Assembly (NCBI RefSeq): GCF_007989085.1
Contig: NZ_BJVJ01000065.1
Span: 1-34,115 of the forward strand
DNA: 34,115 nt
Direction: 5' to 3'
From: Pseudonocardia sulfidoxydans NBRC 16205
GTDB taxonomy: Bacteria; Actinomycetota; Actinomycetes; Mycobacteriales; Pseudonocardiaceae
Shown piece after piece: positions 6,442 to 15,122 of the stretch. The notes under the pieces are model-generated. The model ran no database searches. It saw only the letters and a list, made by a program, of their open reading frames with translations, and was not told where the DNA came from. A program made the translations under genes and the position numbers. The first letter of the stretch is position 1; each line of letters starts with the position of its first letter.

Positions 6442-8409
6442 ATGACCGACGAGCTCTCGCGACGGGTGGGGGACCCGGCCGTCGTCCAACGCATGTTCGA
6501 GCAGGTGCCGAGGGTCCTGGTCGGGCTCGCGGGCCCCGACCTGCGGTTCGTCGCCGCCAACGCCGCCGCCCGCACGTTCGTCGCGCGCGAGGACATGCTC
6601 GGCATGTCGTTCCTGGAGGCCTTCCCCGAGGTCGCCGGTCAACGGTTCACCGACCTCTGCACCGAGGTCGCGGCGACAGGGCGGCCGCAGACTCTGCGGG
6701 AATGGCGCGTCCAGGTCGAGCTGCCCGACACCGGTGGGTGGGCGGAGGTCGTCGCCGACGTCACCGTCACCCCGGTGCGGGCCGACGACGACGCGACGGG
6801 CGAGCTGATCGTCGACCTCTCCGACGTCACCGAGCGGGTCCGCCGGCGGGCGTCGAGGGAACGGGGGGCCGAGGTCGAGCTGCGCGTCGAACACTCCCGC
6901 GACGTCGTCGTCGCCCTGCAGCGCGAGCTGCTCCCCGCGGGGCTGCCCGTCCCGCAGCGGCTGCAGATCGCCGCGAGCCATCTCCTCGCCGACGCCGACA
7001 CCGCGGCGGGCGGCGACTGGTTCGACGCGTTCCCGCTGCCCGGCGACAAGGTCGCCCTCGTGGTGGGCGACGTCGTCGGCCACGGCGTGGCGGCCTCGGC
7101 CACGATGGGGCAGCTGCGCGTCCTGCTCCACGAGCAGCTCGCCACCACCGGCGACCTCGCCACCGCGCTGGCCGCGCTCGACGCCGCCGCCCACCGGGTC
7201 CGGGGCGCCCGCGCCGCGACGGTCTGCGTCGTCGTGCTCGACCCGGTCACCGGGGAGATCTCCTACTGCACGGCGGGCCATCCCACGCCGCTGCTGCTGA
7301 CCACGACAGGCGAGACCCGCTACCTGCCGCCCTCGGGCGCCGGACCGATCGGGGTCGGCACCGCGTTCACCACCGACGTCGTCGGCACGGACCGCCTCGG
7401 CGACGACGAGCTCGTCCTGCTCTACACCGACGGCATCCTCGAACGCCCCGGCCGGGAGCTCTCCGCGAGCACCGTCGAGCTCTGCCGGGTCGCCGCCGAC
7501 GTCGCCGCGGGCGGCAGCTTCCACCGCGACGAGACGTCCCCCGCCGAACGCCTCTGCACCCAGACCCTGGAGCTGCTGACCCGCACCACCGGCCACGTCG
7601 ACGACATCACGCTGCTCGCGGCCCAGCGCGTGCCCGCCGTGCCGGCGCTGACGCTGCGGGTCCCCGCCGTCGTCGCATCGCTGCGGACCGTGCGTGACGA
7701 GCTGCGCCGCTGGCTCGCCGACGCCCGCGTCGGCCAGAACCCCGGCGCGGCGGTGAGCCACGCGGTCCTCGAGCTGGTCACCAACGTCGTCGAGCACGCG
7801 TTCGCCGACTCGCCGGGCACCCACGACTGCGACGTCACCCTGGCACTGACCGACGACGGGGTTCTCGACGCCCGCGTCGCCGACGACGGACGCTGGCGCG
7901 ACCCCGTGCCCACCCCCGACCGCGGACGCGGCCTGCAGATCGCCGAGGGGCTCGTCGACAGCCTGCGGGTCGAGCACGACGACACCGGCACCACCGCGCT
8001 GATCGCGCACCGGGCCACCGTCCCGGCGCGACTGCTGACCGCCGACGACCTCACCCCGCGGCCCGCGACCGAGCGGTTCGTGCCGTCGGGACCGCTGCTG
8101 GTCACCGACCAGCCGTGGGCCCCGCGGCCCCGCGTCCGGGTCGACGGCCCCGTCGACGCGACGACCGTCGACGAGTTCGAGCGGACCATCCGGTCGGCGA
8201 GCGTCGCGGGCACCCGCTCGCTCACCGTCGATCTGACCGGTGTGAGCCACCTGGCCAGTGCCGGCGTCGCGGCCCTGTACCGGATGCGCGAGACCCACGA
8301 CGCCAACGCCACCGTGCTGCGGCTCCTCGCGCCCGCGGGGTCGCCCGCGGGCATGGTCCTGGGGCTCGTGCGGATGCCCCACGACACCCGCGACCCGGAC
8401 ACCGCCTGA
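6442..8409 (+). CDS. PAS-PP2C(SpoIIE)-HATPase-STAS multidomain phosphatase
   Basis: A 655-aa protein carrying every class of partner-switching module on one chain. Residues 10-135 are PAS-like (LVGLAGPDLRFVAANAAA, then DLSDVTERVRRRA). Residues 165-385 form a SpoIIE-type PP2C phosphatase, with GGDWFDAF near 190, VGDVVGHGVAAS, TAGHPTPLLL, YTDGILERPG and HVDDITLLA. Residues 400-520 are an RsbW-like ATPase with an intact N-box (ELVTNVVEHA), VADDGRWRDP and GRGLQIAEGL. Residues 550-645 are STAS (RVRVDGPVDATTVDEFE, LTGVSHLASAGVAALYRM). It probably integrates a PAS signal to dephosphorylate STAS antagonists of anti-sigma factors. In its own STAS domain ASAG replaces DSSG, so the usual phosphoserine position is Ala. 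It stands alone, with WhiB following 98 bp later. Confidence 0.92.
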   Translation: MTDELSRRVGDPAVVQRMFEQVPRVLVGLAGPDLRFVAANAAARTFVAREDMLGMSFLEAFPEVAGQRFTDLCTEVAATGRPQTLREWRVQVELPDTGGWAEVVADVTVTPVRADDDATGELIVDLSDVTERVRRRASRERGAEVELRVEHSRDVVVALQRELLPAGLPVPQRLQIAASHLLADADTAAGGDWFDAFPLPGDKVALVVGDVVGHGVAASATMGQLRVLLHEQLATTGDLATALAALDAAAHRVRGARAATVCVVVLDPVTGEISYCTAGHPTPLLLTTTGETRYLPPSGAGPIGVGTAFTTDVVGTDRLGDDELVLLYTDGILERPGRELSASTVELCRVAADVAAGGSFHRDETSPAERLCTQTLELLTRTTGHVDDITLLAAQRVPAVPALTLRVPAVVASLRTVRDELRRWLADARVGQNPGAAVSHAVLELVTNVVEHAFADSPGTHDCDVTLALTDDGVLDARVADDGRWRDPVPTPDRGRGLQIAEGLVDSLRVEHDDTGTTALIAHRATVPARLLTADDLTPRPATERFVPSGPLLVTDQPWAPRPRVRVDGPVDATTVDEFERTIRSASVAGTRSLTVDLTGVSHLASAGVAALYRMRETHDANATVLRLLAPAGSPAGMVLGLVRMPHDTRDPDTA

Positions 8410-8507
8410 CGCCGTTTCGGCGATCGGCCGCTGTTGCGGGTTTCGACCCGGTTCCGGCGGGGCAGACGGCGCGGTCACCCGCCGCGCCGCGATCCCGAGG
8501 AGCCGCC

Positions 8508-8789
8508 GTGTTCGTCCATCGACCTGAATCGACGTGCACGCCCGTCCGGGACGGGGACTGGCGCGCCCGGGCGGCGTGCCGCGACCACGACCCGGAGCTG
8601 TTCTTCCCGGTCGGCGACGGGGAGCCGGCCCGCGCCCAGGAACACCGGGCGTTCGCGGTGTGCGCCGGCTGCGCCGTCAGCGGGCCGTGCCTGCAGTGGG
8701 CGCTCGCGAACGGCCCCGAGGGAGTGTGGGGCGCGACGACGACGGACCAGCGCTGCCGCATCCGGCGAGCCGGCCCGCCGTTCGGCTGA
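8508..8789 (+). CDS. WhiB-family iron-sulfur transcription factor
   Basis: A 93-aa WhiB-like protein. Its four cluster cysteines are C24, C52, C55 and C61 (C-x27-C-x2-C-x5-C), with DPELFFPVGD between the first two and the turn motif GVWGAT at 72-77, before a basic C-terminus (DQRCRIRRAGPP). Wbl proteins bind a [4Fe-4S] cluster and usually act with the sigma-A region 4 domain in redox or stress regulation. The GTG at 8508 follows GAGGAG at 5 nt. The extra Cys10 and Cys83 are outside the usual set. The subclass (WhiB1-7) cannot be fixed by eye. A perfect hairpin follows 53 nt after the stop. Confidence 0.93.
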   Translation: MFVHRPESTCTPVRDGDWRARAACRDHDPELFFPVGDGEPARAQEHRAFAVCAGCAVSGPCLQWALANGPEGVWGATTTDQRCRIRRAGPPFG

Positions 8790-8842
8790 GCCGTCCGTTC
8801 AGGTCGTGTGGTCGTTGCGGGCGGCGTCGCCGAGGACGACGC

Positions 8843-8889
8843 ACGAACGGCACAGTCGCGCAACTGAGTGGCGCGACTGTGCCGTTCGT
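8843..8889. terminator. Perfect 19-bp inverted repeat, bidirectional terminator
   Basis: Arm 8843-8861 (ACGAACGGCACAGTCGCGC) is the exact reverse complement of 8871-8889, with a 9-nt loop. It sits between the convergent whiB and decarboxylase genes and has no U-tract on either side, like I-shaped actinobacterial terminators. Such a long perfect palindrome could also be a dispersed genomic repeat. Confidence 0.75.
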
Positions 8890-8916
8890 TCCCCGGGGAG
8901 GGAGCCCCACGGTCGG

Positions 8917-10377
8917 TCAGGCGACGACCCGCACGGTCTCCAGCTGCGGGTCGGCGGGGTCGGGCAGGACCATCCCCGCCGGCACGCCCGTCGCCAGGTA
9001 CTCGACGATCTCGCCGGTGATCCGCTCCCCCGGCAGCAGCGCCGGGATGCCCGGCGGGTAGGGCGTGACCTGCTCGGCGCAGATCCGGCCCTCCGCCTTG
9101 CGCAGCGGGACGTCCTCGACCGTCGCGAAGAACGCGTCGCGCGGCAGCATGACCGCGTCGGTGTCCAGCGCCTCGGGACTCGGCAGCTCCACCCGCGGCG
9201 GCGCCGGCAGCTCACCCGCGGCCCCCGCGAGCGCGGTCAGCGCGTCGAGCAGGACGTCCGCGCTCGCGGGGTCGTCGGCGAGGGAGAGCTGGGCCTCGAT
9301 GCGCCGGTGGTCGGACAGCCCGACGTCGACGGCCCGGTGCGCGCGCAGCCAGTCGGCCGCCTGGTAGCCGCTGATCCCCGCCGCGGACACGTCGACGAGC
9401 ACCTTCAGCTCGTCGAGCTCGTGCGACGCCTCGGGGCCGATGAGCTCGTCGCGCAACGGCGTCAGCCCGGGGACGGCGGCGATCCGCTCGCGGACGTCGT
9501 CGGCCACCCGCAGCGCGGCGTCGAGCAGTTCGTGGCCGTGCTCGACCATCTGCCGTCGCCAGCCGTCCATCCCTGTCCAGAGCAGCACGTTCGGGCTCGT
9601 CGTCGACAGCATGTCCGCGCACGCGGCGAGGAACGTCGGGTCGATCAGGTCGCCCTGCTGGTGGAAGACCGATCCCTGTTCGAGCCCGGCCCCCATCTTG
9701 TGGATGCTGACCACGCACAGGTCCGCACCCGCGTCCATCGCCCACGTCGGCAGCCGCTCGTGGAAGGGCAGGTGCGCGCCCCACGCCTCGTCGACCAGCA
9801 GCGGCAGCCCGCGGCCGTGACACAGCTCCGCGATCGCCGACACGTCGGCGCAGGTGCCGTAGGGCGTGGGGCTGGTGATCAGCACCCCGGCGACGTCGGA
9901 GTCCCGGTCCAGTGCACGTTCGACGTCGGCGGGCGACGGTGGGTGCGCGAGGTGGCGGTCCCGGTCGTGACGCGGCGCCACCCACACCGGCTGCAGCCCC
10001 GACAGGACCAGCCCCGAGATCACCGACTTGTGCGCGTCACGTCCGACCAGGAGCCGTCCGTGGCGGCCCGCGACGGCGAGCATCGCGCTCTTCACCGACA
10101 GCGAACTGCCGCACGTGGAGAAGAACGCGTTGTCCGCGCCGACGGCGTCGGCCATCAGCTCCTGTGCGTGGGCGATCACCTTGTTCGACGACGCCCGGTC
10201 GTCCAGCCCGCTCGACGCGAGGACGTCGGCGCGGAACACGTCGTCGCCGAGTACCGCCCGCACGCGGGGGTCCGCCCCGCGGCCCTGCTTGTGCCCGGGT
10301 GGGGTGAACGGGGTGTGCCGCTCCCGGTGGTACGCCTCGAGGGCCTCCAGGACAGGTGCCCGCGACTGGTCCGGCAT
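8917..10377 (-). CDS. PLP-dependent Orn/Lys/Arg decarboxylase
   Basis: 486 aa, fold type I PLP enzyme of the Orn/Lys/Arg decarboxylase major-domain family (short, YaaO/SpeA-like, without the wing domain of E. coli LdcI). Visible motifs: TPFTPPGHKQGRG at the N-terminus, FFSTCGSSLSVKSAML (86-100), the PLP-binding Asp196 in VDEAWGAHL, and the Schiff-base Lys227 in SIHKMGAG. The C-terminal domain has EQVTPYPPGIPALLPGE. It decarboxylates a basic amino acid to the diamine or agmatine; which one cannot be told. The ATG at 10377 has GGAGG 4 nt upstream. It has a SigB-like promoter, suggesting that acid or osmotic stress induces polyamine production (inference). Confidence 0.92.
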   Translation of the reverse strand: MPDQSRAPVLEALEAYHRERHTPFTPPGHKQGRGADPRVRAVLGDDVFRADVLASSGLDDRASSNKVIAHAQELMADAVGADNAFFSTCGSSLSVKSAMLAVAGRHGRLLVGRDAHKSVISGLVLSGLQPVWVAPRHDRDRHLAHPPSPADVERALDRDSDVAGVLITSPTPYGTCADVSAIAELCHGRGLPLLVDEAWGAHLPFHERLPTWAMDAGADLCVVSIHKMGAGLEQGSVFHQQGDLIDPTFLAACADMLSTTSPNVLLWTGMDGWRRQMVEHGHELLDAALRVADDVRERIAAVPGLTPLRDELIGPEASHELDELKVLVDVSAAGISGYQAADWLRAHRAVDVGLSDHRRIEAQLSLADDPASADVLLDALTALAGAAGELPAPPRVELPSPEALDTDAVMLPRDAFFATVEDVPLRKAEGRICAEQVTPYPPGIPALLPGERITGEIVEYLATGVPAGMVLPDPADPQLETVRVVA

Positions 10378-10417
10378 CGTGCCTCCGTCGTGCTCGCTCG
10401 TGTGGACCGGACGGGCC

Positions 10418-10442
10418 TTACCCGGCGGGGCCGTCGTGAAAC
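10418..10442 (-). promoter_or_regulatory. SigB/SigF-like promoter of the decarboxylase
   Basis: Minus-strand GTTT-N15-GGGTAA, an exact match to the SigF-type form GTTT-N15-17-GGGTA. It lies 40 nt upstream of the decarboxylase ATG, in the short gap after the 10454-10879 gene. Confidence 0.7.
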
Positions 10443-10453
10443 GAGCCGGGCTC

Positions 10454-10879
10454 TCAGTCCCGGTGCGGCGCCCTGAGGCGCAGCGCGAGGGCGGCGCCGT
10501 TGAGCGCCGCCCACCCGAGCGCGACCCCGACCGCCTTGCGCCGGGCGTCCGCCGGCAGGTCGGACAGCCCGAAGACGACGGCGTCACCCAGGTCGGACCC
10601 GATCCGGACGGCGGACGCGACGACGCACGCACGCCGGCCCGTCGCCACCATCGCGAGCCCCGACGCGAGGTCGCGCACCCCGACCGCGCGCACGAGGCTG
10701 TCGGTGGCCGGCGAGGTCCCCAGCCGCAGCGGTCCGGCGAGCACGGACGGGCGGACGAGGGTCGCGGCCGCGTACGTCGCCGTCGCCGCGCCGAGGAACC
10801 GGGCCGACAGGTCGCCGATGCGGCCGCGGTCGGCGGCGCGTCCGTCGCTGAACCAGCCGCGGACGCCGGTGCCGGTCAC
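10454..10879 (-). CDS. Small membrane protein (DUF4267-like), unknown function
   Basis: 141 aa with several hydrophobic stretches (FLGAATATYAAATLV, DLASGLAMVATG, AVGVALGWAALNGAALALRL) separated by Arg/Asp turns (RAVGVRDL, RIGSDLGDAVVFG). This pattern resembles DUF4267-type small membrane proteins. The start is taken as the GTG at 10879, which overlaps the stop of a 20-codon ORF by GTGA; the same frame stays open to a GTG at 10984, which would add 35 charged residues. No clear Shine-Dalgarno precedes 10879, so translation is probably coupled to the upstream ORF. It lies upstream of the decarboxylase, which has its own promoter. Confidence 0.65.
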   Translation of the reverse strand: MTGTGVRGWFSDGRAADRGRIGDLSARFLGAATATYAAATLVRPSVLAGPLRLGTSPATDSLVRAVGVRDLASGLAMVATGRRACVVASAVRIGSDLGDAVVFGLSDLPADARRKAVGVALGWAALNGAALALRLRAPHRD

Positions 10880-10938
10880 ACCCGCCCCGCTTCCGCGGTC
10901 CGCGCTGTCCCGGGCTGCACGTTCACGTCGGTCGGCAT
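10876..10938 (-). CDS. 20-aa leader ORF translationally coupled to the next gene
   Basis: An ATG at 10938 preceded by AGAAGGGGA at 7 nt opens a 20-codon ORF (starts MPTDVNVQPG) whose TGA overlaps the GTG of the membrane-protein gene as GTGA. It has the best ribosome-binding site in this intergenic region, while the downstream gene has none, a classical coupling arrangement. It could be a regulatory leader peptide, or the real N-terminus of the downstream protein separated by an indel. The peptide has no Trp, Cys or run of one amino acid that would suggest attenuation. Confidence 0.4.
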   Translation of the reverse strand: MPTDVNVQPGTARTAEAGRV

Positions 10939-11183
10939 CGGCCGGTCCCCTTCTGTGGCGGTGATGACGGGGCGTCGTCGACACCCCTCACCCTCGATAG
11001 CCCGGACGGGTCGTCACGAATCCTGTGGCGAGGGACGTCACCACCGCGCGGGACGGCGCGGCAGGCCGTCCCGGGAAGGCGGCGCGTCACGCCCACCTCT
11101 GCACTGGGCTAGGGTTCGTACGACCCGGACCGGTTGAGTCTGCAGCCTCCGTCAGCAATGCCTGCGGAAGGACACCGGAAACC

Positions 11184-12455
11184 ATGGTCGACGACGCAGT
11201 CGTGCCGACGGTGGAACACCGCCGCCCGCTCCCGGGCACCTCGCCGACCGGCGCGACGGGGGCGACGCAGGTCGCCCACCCCGACATCGCCGACGCCCTC
11301 ACCACGCTCATCGAACGCGCGCTCGACCTGCTGCAGGCCGACACCGCCGCCGTGCTGCTCACCGACCCCTCCGGCCGCTCCCTGGTCGCGTCCGCCGCGC
11401 GCGGCATCACGGGCGAGGTCCAGCAGGGGGTGCGCATCCCGATCGGGCGGGGGTTCGCGGGCACGGTGGCCGCGCAGCGCCGGGTCATCGCCGTCGAGCA
11501 CGTCGACTCCGGCACCGTCCTCAATCCGCTGCTGCGCCACGCCGGGATCCGCTCGCTGCTCGGCGCCCCGCTGATGGTCGACGGCGAGGTCATCGGCGTC
11601 CTTCACGTCGGCAGCCTGACGACCCGCCGGTTCCGCGACGTCGACCACGAGATGCTGCAGCTCATCGCCGACCGGGCCGCGCTGGCGATCCAGGCCGAGC
11701 TCACCCGGGCGCAGCGCAACGCGGCGGCGGTCCTGCAGAACTGGATGGTGCCCGAGCAGCCCACACCCGTGCCCGATCTCGACGTCGCGGCCCGCTACGT
11801 CGCCGGTGACCAGCTCGGCATCGTCGGCGGCGACTGGTACGACGTCCTCGAAATGCCGTCGGGCAGGGTCCTGATGGTGGTCGGTGACGTCCTCGGCCAC
11901 GGGCTGCGGGCCGCGCAGACGATGACGCAGCTGCGGACCGTCCTGCGCACCCACGCGCTCACCGTCGACGACCCGGCCCGGCTGGTCGACCAGCTCGACC
12001 GCTACGCCCGGACCTACCACCCGGGGATCATGGCCACGGTGTGGTGCGCGGTGCTCTCCCCCGACGACGGGCGGCTCGAGATGTCGTCGGCCGGGCATCC
12101 CGTCCCGCTGCTGGCGCTGCCCGGGCGGGCCCCCGACGTCGTGGCCGTCCCACCCGACCTGCCGGTGGGGGTGACCATGCCGGGAGCGACGCGCCGGGTC
12201 ACGTCGGTCGAGTTCCCTGCGGGCGCGCTGATCTGCGCCTACAGCGACGGGCTCGTCGAACGCCGTGGCCTCGACCCCGACGTCGGGCTGGACAACCTCA
12301 CCCTCGCCCTGCGCGACGCCACGTCCGCGGACGGCGCGCACGGCCGCGAGGTCCCGAGCGTCGAGACCATCTGTGCCGAGATCATGGCGACGGTCGTCGG
12401 CGGCACCCCGGTCGGCGACGACATCGCCCTGCTCGTCGCCCGTCGCCGGCCCTGA
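11184..12455 (+). CDS. GAF-PP2C(SpoIIE) serine phosphatase
   Basis: 423 aa. A GAF domain spans about 35-180 (LLQADTAAVLLTDPSG, IPIGRGFAGTVAAQRR, GIRSLLGAPLMVDGEVIGVLHVG); a SpoIIE-type PP2C domain spans about 200-420 with the metal-binding GGDWYDVLE (near 214), VGDVLGHGLRAAQTM, SSAGHPVPLL, YSDGLVERRG and the C-terminal GDDIALLVARR. It probably dephosphorylates STAS anti-anti-sigma proteins when the GAF domain senses its ligand. The ATG at 11184 has a weak GGAA ribosome-binding site. A TAGGGT -10-like element lies at 11110-11115, giving a leader of about 65 nt. It is convergent with the kinase, with 15 bp between stops. Confidence 0.93.
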   Translation: MVDDAVVPTVEHRRPLPGTSPTGATGATQVAHPDIADALTTLIERALDLLQADTAAVLLTDPSGRSLVASAARGITGEVQQGVRIPIGRGFAGTVAAQRRVIAVEHVDSGTVLNPLLRHAGIRSLLGAPLMVDGEVIGVLHVGSLTTRRFRDVDHEMLQLIADRAALAIQAELTRAQRNAAAVLQNWMVPEQPTPVPDLDVAARYVAGDQLGIVGGDWYDVLEMPSGRVLMVVGDVLGHGLRAAQTMTQLRTVLRTHALTVDDPARLVDQLDRYARTYHPGIMATVWCAVLSPDDGRLEMSSAGHPVPLLALPGRAPDVVAVPPDLPVGVTMPGATRRVTSVEFPAGALICAYSDGLVERRGLDPDVGLDNLTLALRDATSADGAHGREVPSVETICAEIMATVVGGTPVGDDIALLVARRRP

Positions 12456-12470
12456 CCGGCCCCGGCAGGG

Positions 12471-13874
<1,404 letters not shown>

Positions 13875-13924
13875 CGCGTCAGGGCTCCGTCCGACGTCGG
13901 GTGGGCGCGGTCTCGCCCAGGCCA

Positions 13925-13949
13925 TAGCCCGCGGCGCCCGCTGCGAAAC
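13925..13949 (-). promoter_or_regulatory. SigB/SigF-like promoter of the kinase
   Basis: Minus-strand GTTT-N15-GGGCTA, one base longer in the -10 than the GGGTA sites elsewhere, about 51 nt upstream of the kinase ATG at 13874. Confidence 0.45.
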
Positions 13950-13963
13950 CTCCGCGACCGCGG

Positions 13964-14689
13964 TCAGCCCGCAGGACGCCTCAGCAGGACCCACACCGTC
14001 TTCCCGGTGAGGTGGGGCGAGACGCCCTGGGCGTCGCTGAGCCCCGCCACGAGCCCCAGGCCCGTCCCCGGCCCGGCCGGCAGCGGCGGAGGCCGCGACG
14101 TCCCGTCGCGGACCGCGACGCGCAGACCGAGGTCGTCGACGGTGAGGGTCAGAGCCGTCGGACCCGCCGTGTGCAGGACGGCGTTGGCCGTGAGCTCGTC
14201 GGCCACCAGGACGGCGCGGTCACGGACCTGGTCGGGCAGCTCCCAGTCGGCGCACGCGACCTTGACCAGCTCGCGGACGAACCCGGCGGCGTGCGGCCCG
14301 GACGGCAGCTCCGTCGAACGCCGGACGCGGTCGGGCCGCCGCGTCAGCCGCTCCAGTGCCTCGGGGCGGTCGGTCGCGACCGGCACCTCCCGCGCGTCAC
14401 CGGCCAGCCGCATGACGCGGGCGACGGGCCCGTCTCCCGCGACGAGGACCATCCGCGCGTGCGGCCACCCACCCGCGCGGGCGAGCACCGTCGAGAACAC
14501 GGCGACGTGGGCGGCCGAACCGGGCTGCAGTGCGCGGACGTCGACGAGCAACCGGCCGCGGTCGAACAGGTGCTTGCCCAGCACGCGGCGCAGCCGGGTG
14601 CTGCCCGCCAGGTCGAGCTCCCCGGCGCACACGACCGTCGCGACGTCGGGACCGTCCTCGGTCCGCAGCGTCAGCTTCTCGACCGCCAT
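13964..14689 (-). CDS. STAS-HATPase fusion (antagonist plus RsbW-like kinase)
   Basis: 241 aa. The N-terminal half (about 5-110) is STAS-like (VATVVCAGELDLAGSTRLRRVLG, LLVDVRALQPGSAAHVAVF); the C-terminal half (about 135-238) is an RsbW-like ATPase with an intact N-box (VADELTANAVLHTAG), VRDGTSRPPP and GTGLGLVAGL. Anti-sigma kinases and their STAS antagonists are usually separate partners, so the fusion may be self-regulating. The ATG at 14689 follows AGGGAGGATCG. It is the last gene of a probable operon cheB-cheR-coiled coil-this gene, after a 60-bp gap. The STAS loop PGSA keeps a serine at the likely phosphorylation position. Confidence 0.88.
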   Translation of the reverse strand: MAVEKLTLRTEDGPDVATVVCAGELDLAGSTRLRRVLGKHLFDRGRLLVDVRALQPGSAAHVAVFSTVLARAGGWPHARMVLVAGDGPVARVMRLAGDAREVPVATDRPEALERLTRRPDRVRRSTELPSGPHAAGFVRELVKVACADWELPDQVRDRAVLVADELTANAVLHTAGPTALTLTVDDLGLRVAVRDGTSRPPPLPAGPGTGLGLVAGLSDAQGVSPHLTGKTVWVLLRRPAG

Positions 14690-14749
14690 CGATCCTCCCT
14701 CCGGCCGGCCGACCCCGATGGTGCTCCTCGCGCACCGATCCCGCTCGAC

Positions 14750-15088
14750 CTACTCCTCGAACACGGGCGGCGGCACCTCACGGGCAGCGGCAGCGGCAGC
14801 ACGGTGCCGCGCGGCGGCCTCCTGGTCCCCCGCCGCGGCGAGGACCGCAGCGGCCTCGAGGTGGCGGCGGACGGACAGCTCGTGACGCTGAACGACGCGC
14901 TGCCTCGCGTCCTCGGCGTGGTGCCGCGCCGCGAGCGCGGACCGTTCGGCGGACTCCACGTCGGCCGCTGTCGAGCGGCTCGTCCCGGGGTCGGCCAGCC
15001 GCCGCCGACGCGTCCGCAGCTCCTCGAGCCGCGCCGCGATCTCCTTGCGCCGCCGCGCCACGGCAGCCACCACATCGGGTTCGTCCAT
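14750..15088 (-). CDS. Small coiled-coil protein (112 aa), unknown function
   Basis: Begins MDEPDVVAAVARRRKEIAARLEELR. It is almost entirely helical by composition, rich in Arg, Ala and Glu with heptad-like spacing (ARRRKEIAARLEELRTRRRRL, then a long Ala-rich helix), and has no membrane segment. The ATG at 15088 has GGAGG 5 nt upstream. It lies between cheR (34 bp) and the STAS-HATPase gene (60 bp), so it may be a scaffold or adaptor in that pathway (inference). No family is recognised. Confidence 0.7.
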   Translation of the reverse strand: MDEPDVVAAVARRRKEIAARLEELRTRRRRLADPGTSRSTAADVESAERSALAARHHAEDARQRVVQRHELSVRRHLEAAAVLAAAGDQEAAARHRAAAAAAREVPPPVFEE

Positions 15089-15122
15089 GGCGACCTCCGG
15101 GCCGGCGTGTGGTGGACCGCGC

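Noticed and set aside
8418..8460. GTTT...GGGTTT element upstream of whiB as a stress promoter
   Set aside because: The spacing is 20 nt and the -10 is GGGTTT, outside the pattern seen at the other sites.
4612..8478. Very long minus-strand open frame opposite corA and the PAS-PP2C gene
   Set aside because: Its middle is the low-complexity Arg/Gly/Asp mirror of real genes. Only its last 63 codons (4612-4803), with their own ribosome-binding site and promoter, look genuine.
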